Shown here: positions 8,263 to 16,192 of the stretch, piece after piece
Layout of the letters: each line of letters begins with the position of its first letter
Position numbering within the stretch: the first letter of the stretch is position 1
Source of the DNA: CAZEDU01 sp964511185
GTDB lineage: Bacteria > Myxococcota > Myxococcia > Myxococcales > Myxococcaceae
Reading direction: 5' to 3'
Assembly (NCBI GenBank): GCA_964511185.1
Contig: CAZEDU010000051.1
Coordinates: forward strand, 1-33,553
DNA: 33,553 nucleotides
Translations under genes and position numbers: made by a program
The notes under the pieces: model-generated
Told to the model about the DNA's origin: nothing
What the model saw: the letters and a program-made list of their open reading frames with translations, nothing else
Databases searched by the model: none

Positions 8263-9489
8263 ATGAAGCTGTTGATCGCGATCCCCGCGCTGAACGAAGA
8301 AGAAGCCATCGCCTCGATCATCGAGCGGTCGCTGGCCGCGCGCGAGAAGATCATCCAGGCGTCGCCGATGGATCAGGTCGAGATCACGGTCGTGAGCGAT
8401 GGCTCGACCGACCGCACCGTGGAGATCGCCCAGAGCTACGGCAACAAGATCAACCTGATCGTCTTCGAGAAGAACCGCGGGTACGGCGTCGCGATCAAGG
8501 AAGCGTGGAGCCGCTCCGACGCGGACTTTCTCGGCTTCCTCGATGCCGATGGAACCTGCGATCCCAACTTCTTCACCCAACTCTGCTCGGCCGCGGTGAA
8601 AGAGGACGCCGACGTGGTGCTCGGCTGCCGAATGACGCGCGAGAGCCGCATGCCGCCGCTTCGGCGCGTGGGCAATACGATCTTCGCGCTCCTGCTCAGC
8701 CTGTTCTCCTCGAAGCGGGTCCGCGACACGGCGAGCGGCATGCGGGTGGTGCGGCGGACGAGCCTGCCGAAGCTGCTCCCGCTGCCGGACGGGATGCACT
8801 TCACCCCGGCCATGAGCGCGCGGGCGATGCTGAGCCAAGACCTCAAGCTCATCGAAATCGACATGCCGTATCACGAGCGAGAGGGCCGCTCGAAGCTGCG
8901 CGTCATCCGCGACGGCCTGCGGTTCCTTCGCGTCATCGTCGAGGCCGCGTTTCTCTACCGCCCCTCGCGCCCGTTCGTCCTGACCGGGCTGCTCTTCGCG
9001 GCCACCGCAGCGGCGCTGATGGCGCTCCCGGTCGTCCACTACCTTCAGAACGGCAACATCCTCGAGTGGATGGTCTATCGGTTGGTGGTCAGCAGCCTGC
9101 TCGTCACCAGCGCGTGCTTGCTGCTCTCTTCCGGCTACCTGGCGAAGAAGATCGTCAACATCGTCATCTCCGAGCGGCCCGAGGCGCCGCACCCGACGGG
9201 CGCTCTCGGGCGTCTGTTCCGCGGCCGTTTCTTCTGGCTCGCGCCGCTGCTGCTGATTGGCGCCGGGGTGGCGCTGGTCGCTCCGTCCTTCGCGGAGCGG
9301 CTGGTCACCGGGAGCACGCACGAGCACTGGTCGCGCTACATCGCGATGTCGACGCTCGTCGGGAGCGGCCTGACGCTGATCGTGACGCGGGTCGTCGACT
9401 ACACGCTCGACCTCATCGCGGCCCGCCTCGTCTACTTCAAGTCGCGCGACAACGGCGCCGAACGCCCCGCGCTTCGGCTGTCTGCCTAG
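8263..9489 (+). CDS. GT2 polyprenyl-phosphate-type glycosyltransferase with C-terminal membrane anchor
   Basis: The 408-residue protein has a DPM1-like GT2 domain: IPALNEEE at 7-14, VVSDGSTDRT at 43-52, the metal-binding LDADGTCDP at 93-101, GMRVVRR at 159-165 and REGRSKL at 206-212. Four hydrophobic spans follow at about 239-258, 270-292, 323-345 and 361-383. This layout matches enzymes that move a sugar from a nucleotide donor to polyprenyl phosphate at the inner membrane face, making the lipid-linked donor used by GT-C enzymes. The ATG at 8263 has a GGAG about 8 bases upstream. The gene stands alone on the plus strand, divergent from the GT4-GT2 gene and convergent with the GT-C gene at 9497, with only 7 bases between the stops. 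The sugar is unknown. Confidence 0.85.
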   Translation: MKLLIAIPALNEEEAIASIIERSLAAREKIIQASPMDQVEITVVSDGSTDRTVEIAQSYGNKINLIVFEKNRGYGVAIKEAWSRSDADFLGFLDADGTCDPNFFTQLCSAAVKEDADVVLGCRMTRESRMPPLRRVGNTIFALLLSLFSSKRVRDTASGMRVVRRTSLPKLLPLPDGMHFTPAMSARAMLSQDLKLIEIDMPYHEREGRSKLRVIRDGLRFLRVIVEAAFLYRPSRPFVLTGLLFAATAAALMALPVVHYLQNGNILEWMVYRLVVSSLLVTSACLLLSSGYLAKKIVNIVISERPEAPHPTGALGRLFRGRFFWLAPLLLIGAGVALVAPSFAERLVTGSTHEHWSRYIAMSTLVGSGLTLIVTRVVDYTLDLIAARLVYFKSRDNGAERPALRLSA

Positions 9490-9496
9490 CGCCCGC

Positions 9497-10910
9497 TCAA
9501 GGCGCTGCGCTGGGCGACCTGCGCTGCATGAAGCCGCCCAGGAGAATCAGCGCGAGCAGGAGCGCGCACAGCACGAGCCACCAGAGGTAGCGGAAGTCGC
9601 AGGTGGGGACGGTGGGAAGGTAGCTGAGCAGGTAGAGGACTCCGCTCGCCGCCAAGCCGAGGCTGAGCCAGCGCCACGCGGGCGCCAGCCAGAAGGCGCC
9701 CGCCGTGAAGGCGAAGAGCGCGAGCAGATACACCCAGGGGCGGAAGAAGTAGCTCTGCTCGAACCCTTGGAGCACGCCCATCACGCTGCGGTTCCAGCGG
9801 CTCGGCTCGAAGCGAATCCCCAGCTTGTTCTCCGAGATGCCGTCGTGGAACGGGTAGCAGGTGCGCTGGATGCCCAACAGGTACTGGAAGATCGCCGCGC
9901 GCTGCTCCCAATACGGCCCTGGATGACGCCGGACCGTTTCCCACCAGAAGCGGCGAAGCTCCGCGTTCGCGCCCGTGNNNNNNNNNNCCCGGCAGGCGCC
10001 GCACGTCGCGCGGCCCCCAAAAGAGCGCCACGTGGTTCCACGGCTGGAACAACGCGCGGAGCTCTTCGACCGTGAAGGGCGGATCATTGGCATAGGCAGG
10101 CAAGTGAACTTCACCGGTCTTGACCGAGATCGCCGCCAGGTCGTGGAGGAAGGTCGTCTGCTCCGCGTGGTTCTTCGGGGTGTTGACCAAGGCTCGGTTG
10201 AGCAGGGTCGCCAGCCCGAAGACGGCGACGAACACCGCCAGGCCGATGGCCGCCACGCGCACTCGGGACGCGCGCCCCGACGTCGACCACAGCGGCGTCA
10301 GGTGGTGGGCCGACCAGAGCAGCAAGGGAACGAGCGCCGGGGCTGCGTTGTGTCGAACGCCGCACGCATAGACGGCGCACACGAACGCGCCCGCCGCCAG
10401 CGCTTTGCTGCGCCGCGGGCGAGCCCAACACACCAAGCCGACCGCGAGCGTCAGGGCGGCGCCCATGCCGACGTCTTTCCAAACCGTGCTGAGGAGGCCG
10501 AAGACCGACGGCAGCAGCGCGATGATCCACACGGCCACCATGCCGAGGAGGCCGGGCCGCGCCACCGCGCTCACCACGAGGGCGATCCCCGCCCAGAACA
10601 TCAAGTTGTGCAGGACCAGCATCCCGCCCGGCCCTTCCCACACGCGGTCGAGCTGTCCGAACAGCCAGCTCATCAGCGGCGGATGCCAGTCGCCATAGAC
10701 CCCGGTTCGACCGCTCTTCAGCTGCACGAACGAGTCGAAGGACATGTAGCCGGGCCAGAAGGTCGCGACCGTCGCGAGAAAAGCGGTCGCGGCGCCCACC
10801 CAGGGCAGCCTCTCGGCGACGGCGCCCCAGAGACCTCGGCGCAGGCCAGCTTCGCCGGCCGAGGAGGCGAGCATCGTCTCGGCCAGCGGCGGTGTTGGTG
10901 GGCTCCCCAT
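9497..10910 (-). CDS. GT-C-like polytopic membrane protein (interrupted by assembly gap)
   Basis: The protein is mostly membrane-embedded, with about ten spans. It carries a set of motifs shared with the neighbour at 13173-14531: an acidic DSFVQL (59-64), DWHPPL (74-79), VWKDV (143-147) and RHNA (186-189). These fit the GT-C fold of polyprenyl-phosphate-sugar-dependent transferases and recall DUF6020-type proteins; the family name is not certain. A 10-N gap at 9978-9987 interrupts it. Deleting the Ns leaves one frame of 467 residues, with RRLPGTGANAEL across the join. I chose the ATG at 10910 over a GTG at 10943 because a promoter-like pair overlaps the longer start. It lies convergent to the GT2 gene at 8263 and divergent from the gene at 11054. 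Confidence 0.7.
9978..9987. other. Assembly gap (10 N) inside a GT-C-like membrane protein gene
   Basis: Ten Ns split the gene at 9497-10910. Without them the two sides are already in the same frame, so either nothing is missing or a multiple of three bases is. Alignment with the paralogous protein at 13173, from the aromatic-glycine motif to the HP motif, leaves room for only a few residues. Confidence 0.95.
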
Positions 10911-10926
10911 CTTCGAAAGGGTCCGC

Positions 10927-10956
10927 AATGTGTCACGCGCCACGCCGCGCTGACAA
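10927..10956 (-). promoter_or_regulatory. Possible promoter for the GT-C gene at 9497-10910
   Basis: On the minus strand TTGTCA (10951-10956, five of six to TTGACA) is followed after 18 bases by CACATT (10927-10932). Transcription would start near 10920, just ahead of the ATG at 10910. Confidence 0.3.
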
Positions 10957-10988
10957 CGAAGACAGGCGAGCGCCGCCGCACGCGCGAT

Positions 10989-11018
10989 TTGCCAAGAAAG
11001 CCATCCGTTCGCTATGGC
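10989..11018 (+). promoter_or_regulatory. Possible promoter for the GT4-GT2 gene at 11054
   Basis: TTGCCA (10989-10994, five of six) is followed after 18 bases by TATGGC (11013-11018), about 35 bases ahead of the ATG at 11054. It lies in the 143-base divergent spacer. Confidence 0.35.
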
Positions 11019-11053
11019 GAGCCCGCCGGCCGCCGGACAGGGCCGCCTTCGAA

Positions 11054-13198
11054 ATGCATTGGGACTTCGTCATCAGCTGCTTCGAGCCGGTCGGGGCCGT
11101 GACCGGCGGCATCGGCACCTACACCCGCCTGCTGCTTCGGGAGCTGGGCGATGCGCGGGATGAGACCCGGCCTCGCTCGATCCTCTTCCTGACGTCCGAG
11201 CGACACCGCGACCAGCCGCTCGACTTCTTGGGGAAGAACACCCGGGTCGAGTACCTGCCGTCGGAGGCGAGCATCGACGGCGTGCGCTTCACCAACCTGC
11301 TCGACGCTTACCGGCATTTCGGCTGGAACCTGATGCAGCGCCTGCGAGCGCTTCAGTCCCAGGGGCACACGTTCGGCCTGCTCGAGGTCCCCGACTTCTC
11401 CGCCGAGGGCGCGTTCACCCTGCGGGCCCGCACCTACGGCCTGCTCGACATCGAGCGCGTGGCGGTGCGGCTGCACTCGCCCTTGATGATGCTCCACCGC
11501 GACAACGACACGCTCGCGCCCGAGCCGAGCCGGTTGCGGTCCTGGACCGAAGAAACGCAGGTCTATCGCGATGCCGATCACGTTCTCTTCGGCGGCGACG
11601 CGATGCTCGAACGGGTCGCCAGCCTGCTACCGAACGAGCTGGCCGAATCGGTCCGGAAGAAGGCGATCAAGGTTCCGCACCCCTGGCCCGAGCCGAGCCG
11701 TCGAACGGAACGGCGCGAGAGCGGCCGGACCATCGAGCTCGGCTACCTGGGCCGGCTCGAGTGGCGCAAGGGCGTCGACCTGCTCGTGCGCGCCGCCGTC
11801 GAAGCGCTGAATGCGGGCAGCGCTCCGTTCCGCGTCCACTTCTTCGGCAAGGACACCCAGACCTACGGCAACCAGTCGGTGCGCAAGCACCTCGACACGC
11901 TGATTCCCCGCGAGCGCTCCGACGCGTTCGTGTTCCACGACTACGTTCCGCAGGCGGAGCTGTGGGCCAACCACCTGCCGAAGATGGACGGGTTCGTCTT
12001 TCCTTCCCGCTTCGAGAACTACCCCAACGTGTTGCTCGAGGTGCTCGAGCGGGGAGTGCCGATCCTCGTCTCGAAGCACGGCTGCATGCCCGAGATGGGC
12101 GAGGGCTTCCCCACCGTCACCGCGTTTGATCCGCTGGAGATCCCCGCCTTCGCCGAGCTCTTGCGCCGCACCGTCGAGGGCCGCCAGGCCACCGCCGCGA
12201 ACGCCGAGGAGCGCTACCTCTCCCGGCAGCGCGCGATCTCTCGAACCCTTCGCGCGCAGTACGCGAGCCTCCTCTCGCAGCGCGCACCGCCGACGGCGCT
12301 GCCGCGCCAGGACGAACAGCCCGTCTCGATCATCGTTCCGCACTTCAATCAGGCGAACGACCTCGGCGCGATGCTCGCCTCCGCCCAAGGCCAGCTGAAG
12401 GCCGGCGATGAGCTGATCGTGGTCGACGACGGCTCGACGCCCGACCAGCGCGACGCCGCCCGGCGCGCGACGGAAGCGGCGGGCTTTCGATTTGTCCTCG
12501 CGCCGGTCAACGCGGGGCCAGCGGCGGCGCGCAACCTGGGCGTGAAGACGTCGCACAACCCGCTCTTGCACTTCGTCGACGCAGACGACGAGATCGCCCC
12601 GGGCGGGCTCGACGTGCTTCGGCGCGCGTTCGCGGTGAACCCCGCGCTCGACGTCGCGACCGGCGGCATGCACGTCCTCCGCGACGAGAACTACCTCTGG
12701 GCGGCCTACGACCCGACGCCGGCCTCGGTGCTGCTCGAGAACTGCTCACACTGCGGAATCATGATTCGCCGCGAGGTCTTCGACGCGGTGGGCGGGTACT
12801 GGGTCGGCCAGCGCCACCACATCGAGGATTGGGAGCTGCACATGCGGCTGGTGCTCGAGGGCTACCGCTTCGAAGCGCTCCCGGAGATCACCTACCGCTA
12901 CCGCGTCAACAAGCAGGCGGGCCGCAACTCCCAGCAGCCCGAGCGCATCGCGCGCTCGTACCACGAGGCGCTCTCGCACGCGCTCGCCAGCGTTTCGCCG
13001 GAGCGGGTCGCGGCGGTGTGGCCCTTCGCGGCGCCGCTGCTCGCCTACGCCCTGTCCCATTCGCGCGGCCACGCCGACACCGAGAACCCGCTGCGCTACG
13101 AGCTGGTCGACAGCCTCAATGCCTTCATCAAACGAACCCCTCTTCACCGCCACCTCAAGCGCGCCATCCAAGGTGTCCGAGGCGCTGACGCGAATTGA
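11054..13198 (+). CDS. Bifunctional glycosyltransferase: GT4 domain fused to GT2 domain
   Basis: The 714-residue protein has a GT-B/GT4 half (about 3-400) with the glycine loop TGGIGTYTRLL (17-27), second-domain start YLGRLEWRKGVDLL (231-244), and the E-x7-E of FPSRFENYPNVLLE (E321, E329). A GT-A/GT2 half follows (about 422-625): VSIIVPHFN (424-432), VVDDGS (456-461), the metal site VDADD (508-512), and the catalytic ED at 591-592 in HIEDWELHMR. It resembles the 717-residue enzyme at 5981-8134 in design. The frame stays open upstream, but residues before the ATG at 11054 look non-coding and overlap the divergent spacer, so I start where the fold starts (MHWDFVISCF). The next gene begins near or within its last codons, implying co-transcription. 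Confidence 0.85.
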   Translation: MHWDFVISCFEPVGAVTGGIGTYTRLLLRELGDARDETRPRSILFLTSERHRDQPLDFLGKNTRVEYLPSEASIDGVRFTNLLDAYRHFGWNLMQRLRALQSQGHTFGLLEVPDFSAEGAFTLRARTYGLLDIERVAVRLHSPLMMLHRDNDTLAPEPSRLRSWTEETQVYRDADHVLFGGDAMLERVASLLPNELAESVRKKAIKVPHPWPEPSRRTERRESGRTIELGYLGRLEWRKGVDLLVRAAVEALNAGSAPFRVHFFGKDTQTYGNQSVRKHLDTLIPRERSDAFVFHDYVPQAELWANHLPKMDGFVFPSRFENYPNVLLEVLERGVPILVSKHGCMPEMGEGFPTVTAFDPLEIPAFAELLRRTVEGRQATAANAEERYLSRQRAISRTLRAQYASLLSQRAPPTALPRQDEQPVSIIVPHFNQANDLGAMLASAQGQLKAGDELIVVDDGSTPDQRDAARRATEAAGFRFVLAPVNAGPAAARNLGVKTSHNPLLHFVDADDEIAPGGLDVLRRAFAVNPALDVATGGMHVLRDENYLWAAYDPTPASVLLENCSHCGIMIRREVFDAVGGYWVGQRHHIEDWELHMRLVLEGYRFEALPEITYRYRVNKQAGRNSQQPERIARSYHEALSHALASVSPERVAAVWPFAAPLLAYALSHSRGHADTENPLRYELVDSLNAFIKRTPLHRHLKRAIQGVRGADAN

Positions 13199-14531
13199 CG
13201 CGGCGGTGACGCCGCGCGCGCGGGCGTTGGCGCTGACCACCGCGGCGGCGGGCTGGGTCTTCGTGCTGTACGTCGCTTTTCAACCCGGACTGCTCTCGGC
13301 CGACCCGCTCGATCAGCTCGGGCAAGGACTGACCGGGCAGTTCACCAACCAGCACCCGCCGTTGCTCTCGGCGCTGCTCGCGCTCGCCTTTCGCGCGACC
13401 GGCTCGGTCTGGCCGGTGCTGCTCGTTCAGTTGGTCGTGATCGCGGGCGCGGTCCTGCTGCTGGTGCGCCGCGCGGGTTGGACATGGGGCGCGTGCGCCG
13501 CCGGCGCGCTCTTCTTGGCGCTCCCGCCGGTCTGGTCGATTTCGATCGCGGTGTGGAAGGACGTCGCGCTGGTCTGCGCGATGCTGCTGGCGATCGCCGC
13601 GCTGGCGTACCGCCAAGGCGCGCTCGCGCTGGTGCTGCTGTTCGTCGCCGCGAGCTGCCGCTTGAACGCGGTCTTGGCCGCCGCGCCCTTGCTCGTGCCG
13701 CTCTCGCTGCGTTGGGCTTGGCTCGAGCGGCCCCGCTGGCGGCGTTGGGCCTTCTGCGCGGTGGCGCTCGCGCTCGCGGTGGCCATCCCCAAGCGCATCG
13801 AGCGCGCGCTGGGCGCCCAAGATGCGTGGGCGCTGGCCTGGGTGCTCGCCGACGACCTGGCCGGGCTGTACGCGCGCCACCCCGATGACTTCTCGCGCTC
13901 GCTCTTCGCCGACGAGACCAGCCCCGCCGAGCTGCGCCAGCTCTACCGCGCCGAGAGCTGCCTGGGCGTCTTCTTCGGGGACGGCTCGGCGGCGCGCCCC
14001 ATCGGCCTGGGGCCCTTGCCCGCGCAACGAGCGGCCCTGCGCGCGGAATGGCTCCAGCGCGTCCGGGAGCACCCGGTGAGCTACCTGCGCCTTCGCGCCG
14101 TTCGGTTCGCCCGGCTGCTCGGGTTTCGCCGCGAAGTCTTCTACCCATTCCATTGGCAGATCGATCCGAACCACCACGGGTTGGCGCTGAAGAGGCCGCA
14201 CACGCTCGCGCATCGCGCGCTGGTGTCGCTCCGCGACGCCTCGGCCAACGGCCTCTTTTTCCGTCACTGGCTCTGGCTCGGGCTGCTCGGGGCGGTGGCG
14301 GTGCTCGCTTTTCGACGAGGCGCGCAGCTCTCGGCCTGGGTGGCGGTGTCGGGGCTTGCGTACGCCGCCGGCTACCTCTTGGTCGCGCCCGCAGCCGATT
14401 TTCGCTACGGCTTTTGGTGCATCGCCGCCCTGTTCAGCGCCCTGGCGCTCCTCGGCCTGCGCGAGCGCCAAACGACTGCCATTCCAAGACAAAGCCGTGC
14501 ACTTGAAGCAGCCAAGGAACCACAGTTATAG
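13173..14531 (+). CDS. GT-C-like polytopic membrane protein
   Basis: This is a very hydrophobic protein of 452 residues with about ten spans. It shares four motifs with the protein at 9497-10910: an acidic DPLDQL (44-49), QHPPL (60-64), VWKDV (127-131) and RLNA (163-166), in the same order and spacing. These fit a GT-C transferase acting on the outside of the inner membrane. The start is uncertain. ATG 13119 would overlap the previous gene by 80 bases, GTG 13173 (used here) by 26, and GTG 13206 would follow its stop by 7; none has a clear ribosome-binding site. It lies between a GT4-GT2 fusion and a GT2-methyltransferase fusion on the same strand. The acceptor and donor are unknown. Confidence 0.7.
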   Translation: MSEALTRIDAAVTPRARALALTTAAAGWVFVLYVAFQPGLLSADPLDQLGQGLTGQFTNQHPPLLSALLALAFRATGSVWPVLLVQLVVIAGAVLLLVRRAGWTWGACAAGALFLALPPVWSISIAVWKDVALVCAMLLAIAALAYRQGALALVLLFVAASCRLNAVLAAAPLLVPLSLRWAWLERPRWRRWAFCAVALALAVAIPKRIERALGAQDAWALAWVLADDLAGLYARHPDDFSRSLFADETSPAELRQLYRAESCLGVFFGDGSAARPIGLGPLPAQRAALRAEWLQRVREHPVSYLRLRAVRFARLLGFRREVFYPFHWQIDPNHHGLALKRPHTLAHRALVSLRDASANGLFFRHWLWLGLLGAVAVLAFRRGAQLSAWVAVSGLAYAAGYLLVAPAADFRYGFWCIAALFSALALLGLRERQTTAIPRQSRALEAAKEPQL

Positions 14532-14561
14532 GAGGGCCTTCGGCCTTCGAGGACACGGTCC

Positions 14562-16148
14562 ATGCCCCTGAAATCGCGAGAGAAACAGCGCCTTCTCATC
14601 TTCGTCATCGCGTACTACGCGGAGAGCACGCTGAAGAAGGTCCTCGAGCGCATCCCGCGCAAGCTCTTCGACCAGTTCGACTGCGAAGTCCTCATCGTCG
14701 ACGACGGGTCGGAGGACCGCACCTTCGCCATTGGCCGTGAGTACAAGGAAGCGCACCCGGAGATGCGGCTCACGGTGCTGCGCAACGAGCTGAACCAGGG
14801 CTACGGCGGCAATCAGAAGGTCGGCTACAGCTACGCGATCGCCGAAGGGTTCGACTTCGTGGCGATGCTGCACGGCGACGGGCAGTACGCGCCGGAAGAG
14901 CTGCCGCGCCTGATGGAGCCGCTCCAAACGGGCGAAGCGGACGCGGTGTTCGGCAGCCGCATGATGACGCCGTTCGGCGCACTGAAGGGCGGCATGCCGC
15001 TCTACAAGTTCGTCGGCAACAAGCTCCTCACCCGCGCGCAGAACGCGCTGCTCCGCTCGAACCTCTCGGAGTTCCACTCGGGCTACCGCATCTACTCGGT
15101 CGCGATGCTCGAGCGCATTCCCTTCCGCCTGAACTCGAACGACTTCCACTTCGACACCGAGATCATCATTCAGGTGATGAATGCGGGCGGCAAAATCAAG
15201 GAGCTGCCGATCCCCACCTACTACGGCGACGAGATCTGCCGCGTGAATGGCATGAAGTACGCCAAGGACGTGATGGTCGCCACGCTCCGGAACGCGGCGC
15301 ACCGCTCGGGCCTGCTCTATCAGCGCCGCTTCGAACCGATTTCGAATCAGAACCGCCACTACGACCTGAAGCTCGGCTACGCGAGCAGCCACGCTTGGGC
15401 GCTCGACGCGGTCCCCCAAGGCGCGAAGGTCATCGACATCGGCTCGGGGCCCGGCGGCATCGCGCAGGAGCTGGTCAAGAAGGGCTGCGAGACGGCGGTG
15501 GTCGACCAGTTCTCACCCGAGAGCCACGACCCGAAGGTGCGGGTGTTCGTCCAGGACCTCGACGGCGGGCTGTCCTTCGACGTGGGCAAGTACAAGTACC
15601 TCCTGCTGCTCGACGTCATCGAGCACTTGAAAGATCCAGAAGGCTTTCTCGAGAAGCTCCGCAGCCAGTTCGAGCACGAGCCCAAGACGCTGGTGCTCAC
15701 CACCCCGAACATCGCCTTCTTCATTCAGCGCGCGATGCTCCTGGTGGGGCAGTTCAACTACGGCAAGGCCGGCATCCTCGACCGCACGCACACGCGGCTG
15801 TTCACCTTCCGCAGCCTGCGCCACCTGCTGCGCGATCAGGGCTTCAAGATCAAAGAGATGCGCGGCGTACCGGCGCCTTTCCCCAAAGTCTTGGGCAACG
15901 GCGTCCTCGGCAAGACGGCGCTCGCCGCGAACCTGGCGCTGATCCGCGTGTCCAAGTCGCTGTTCTCGTACCAGATCTTCGTCGTCGCCGAGAGCACGCC
16001 CGACGTCGACTTCGTCCTGCGCGACACCAAGAAGAAGAGCGCCGAGCGCGCGGCCAAGCTGCGCGAGAAGACGCCCACCGAGCCGGCGCACCTCGACGAG
16101 GGCCGCGCCCGGCGGGCGCGAAAGCGGCGCACGCCAGCGAGCCCGTAG
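14562..16148 (+). CDS. GT2 glycosyltransferase fused to SAM methyltransferase
   Basis: The 528-residue protein begins with a DPM1-like GT2 domain (10-250): VDDGSEDRT (46-54), the metal-binding HGDGQYAPEE (104-113), and HSGYRIYS (172-179). A class I SAM methyltransferase follows (about 265-440) with motif I VIDIGSGPGG (290-299) and LLLDVIEHLKDPEG (348-361). The last 45 residues are basic (RARRARKRR). The GT2 half has no membrane span of its own. It may make a polyprenyl-phosphate sugar and the methyltransferase may modify the same glycan or lipid; the coupling is inferred from the fusion. The ATG at 14562 is preceded by GAGG about 10 bases upstream. It is the third gene of the rightward group and converges with the GT87-like gene across 44 bases. 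Bifunctional proteins of this order are known in other bacteria. Confidence 0.85.
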   Translation: MPLKSREKQRLLIFVIAYYAESTLKKVLERIPRKLFDQFDCEVLIVDDGSEDRTFAIGREYKEAHPEMRLTVLRNELNQGYGGNQKVGYSYAIAEGFDFVAMLHGDGQYAPEELPRLMEPLQTGEADAVFGSRMMTPFGALKGGMPLYKFVGNKLLTRAQNALLRSNLSEFHSGYRIYSVAMLERIPFRLNSNDFHFDTEIIIQVMNAGGKIKELPIPTYYGDEICRVNGMKYAKDVMVATLRNAAHRSGLLYQRRFEPISNQNRHYDLKLGYASSHAWALDAVPQGAKVIDIGSGPGGIAQELVKKGCETAVVDQFSPESHDPKVRVFVQDLDGGLSFDVGKYKYLLLLDVIEHLKDPEGFLEKLRSQFEHEPKTLVLTTPNIAFFIQRAMLLVGQFNYGKAGILDRTHTRLFTFRSLRHLLRDQGFKIKEMRGVPAPFPKVLGNGVLGKTALAANLALIRVSKSLFSYQIFVVAESTPDVDFVLRDTKKKSAERAAKLREKTPTEPAHLDEGRARRARKRRTPASP

Positions 16149-16192
16149 GAAGCGCCCACCCGTCCATTTCCGCCTATGGGCCGCCTCTCGAC

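Noticed and set aside
5753..8266. An 837-codon plus-strand frame opposite the GT4-GT2 gene
   Set aside because: The composition is dominated by arginine, glycine and alanine with no motif, while the opposite strand encodes two complete glycosyltransferase domains.
10927..10945. A sigma-54 promoter (TGGC...TTGC) on the minus strand
   Set aside because: The spacing between the GG and GC elements is 13 bases instead of 10.
16149..16192. A terminator between the convergent genes at 14562 and 16193
   Set aside because: No stem-loop with a T run is visible in the 44 bases.
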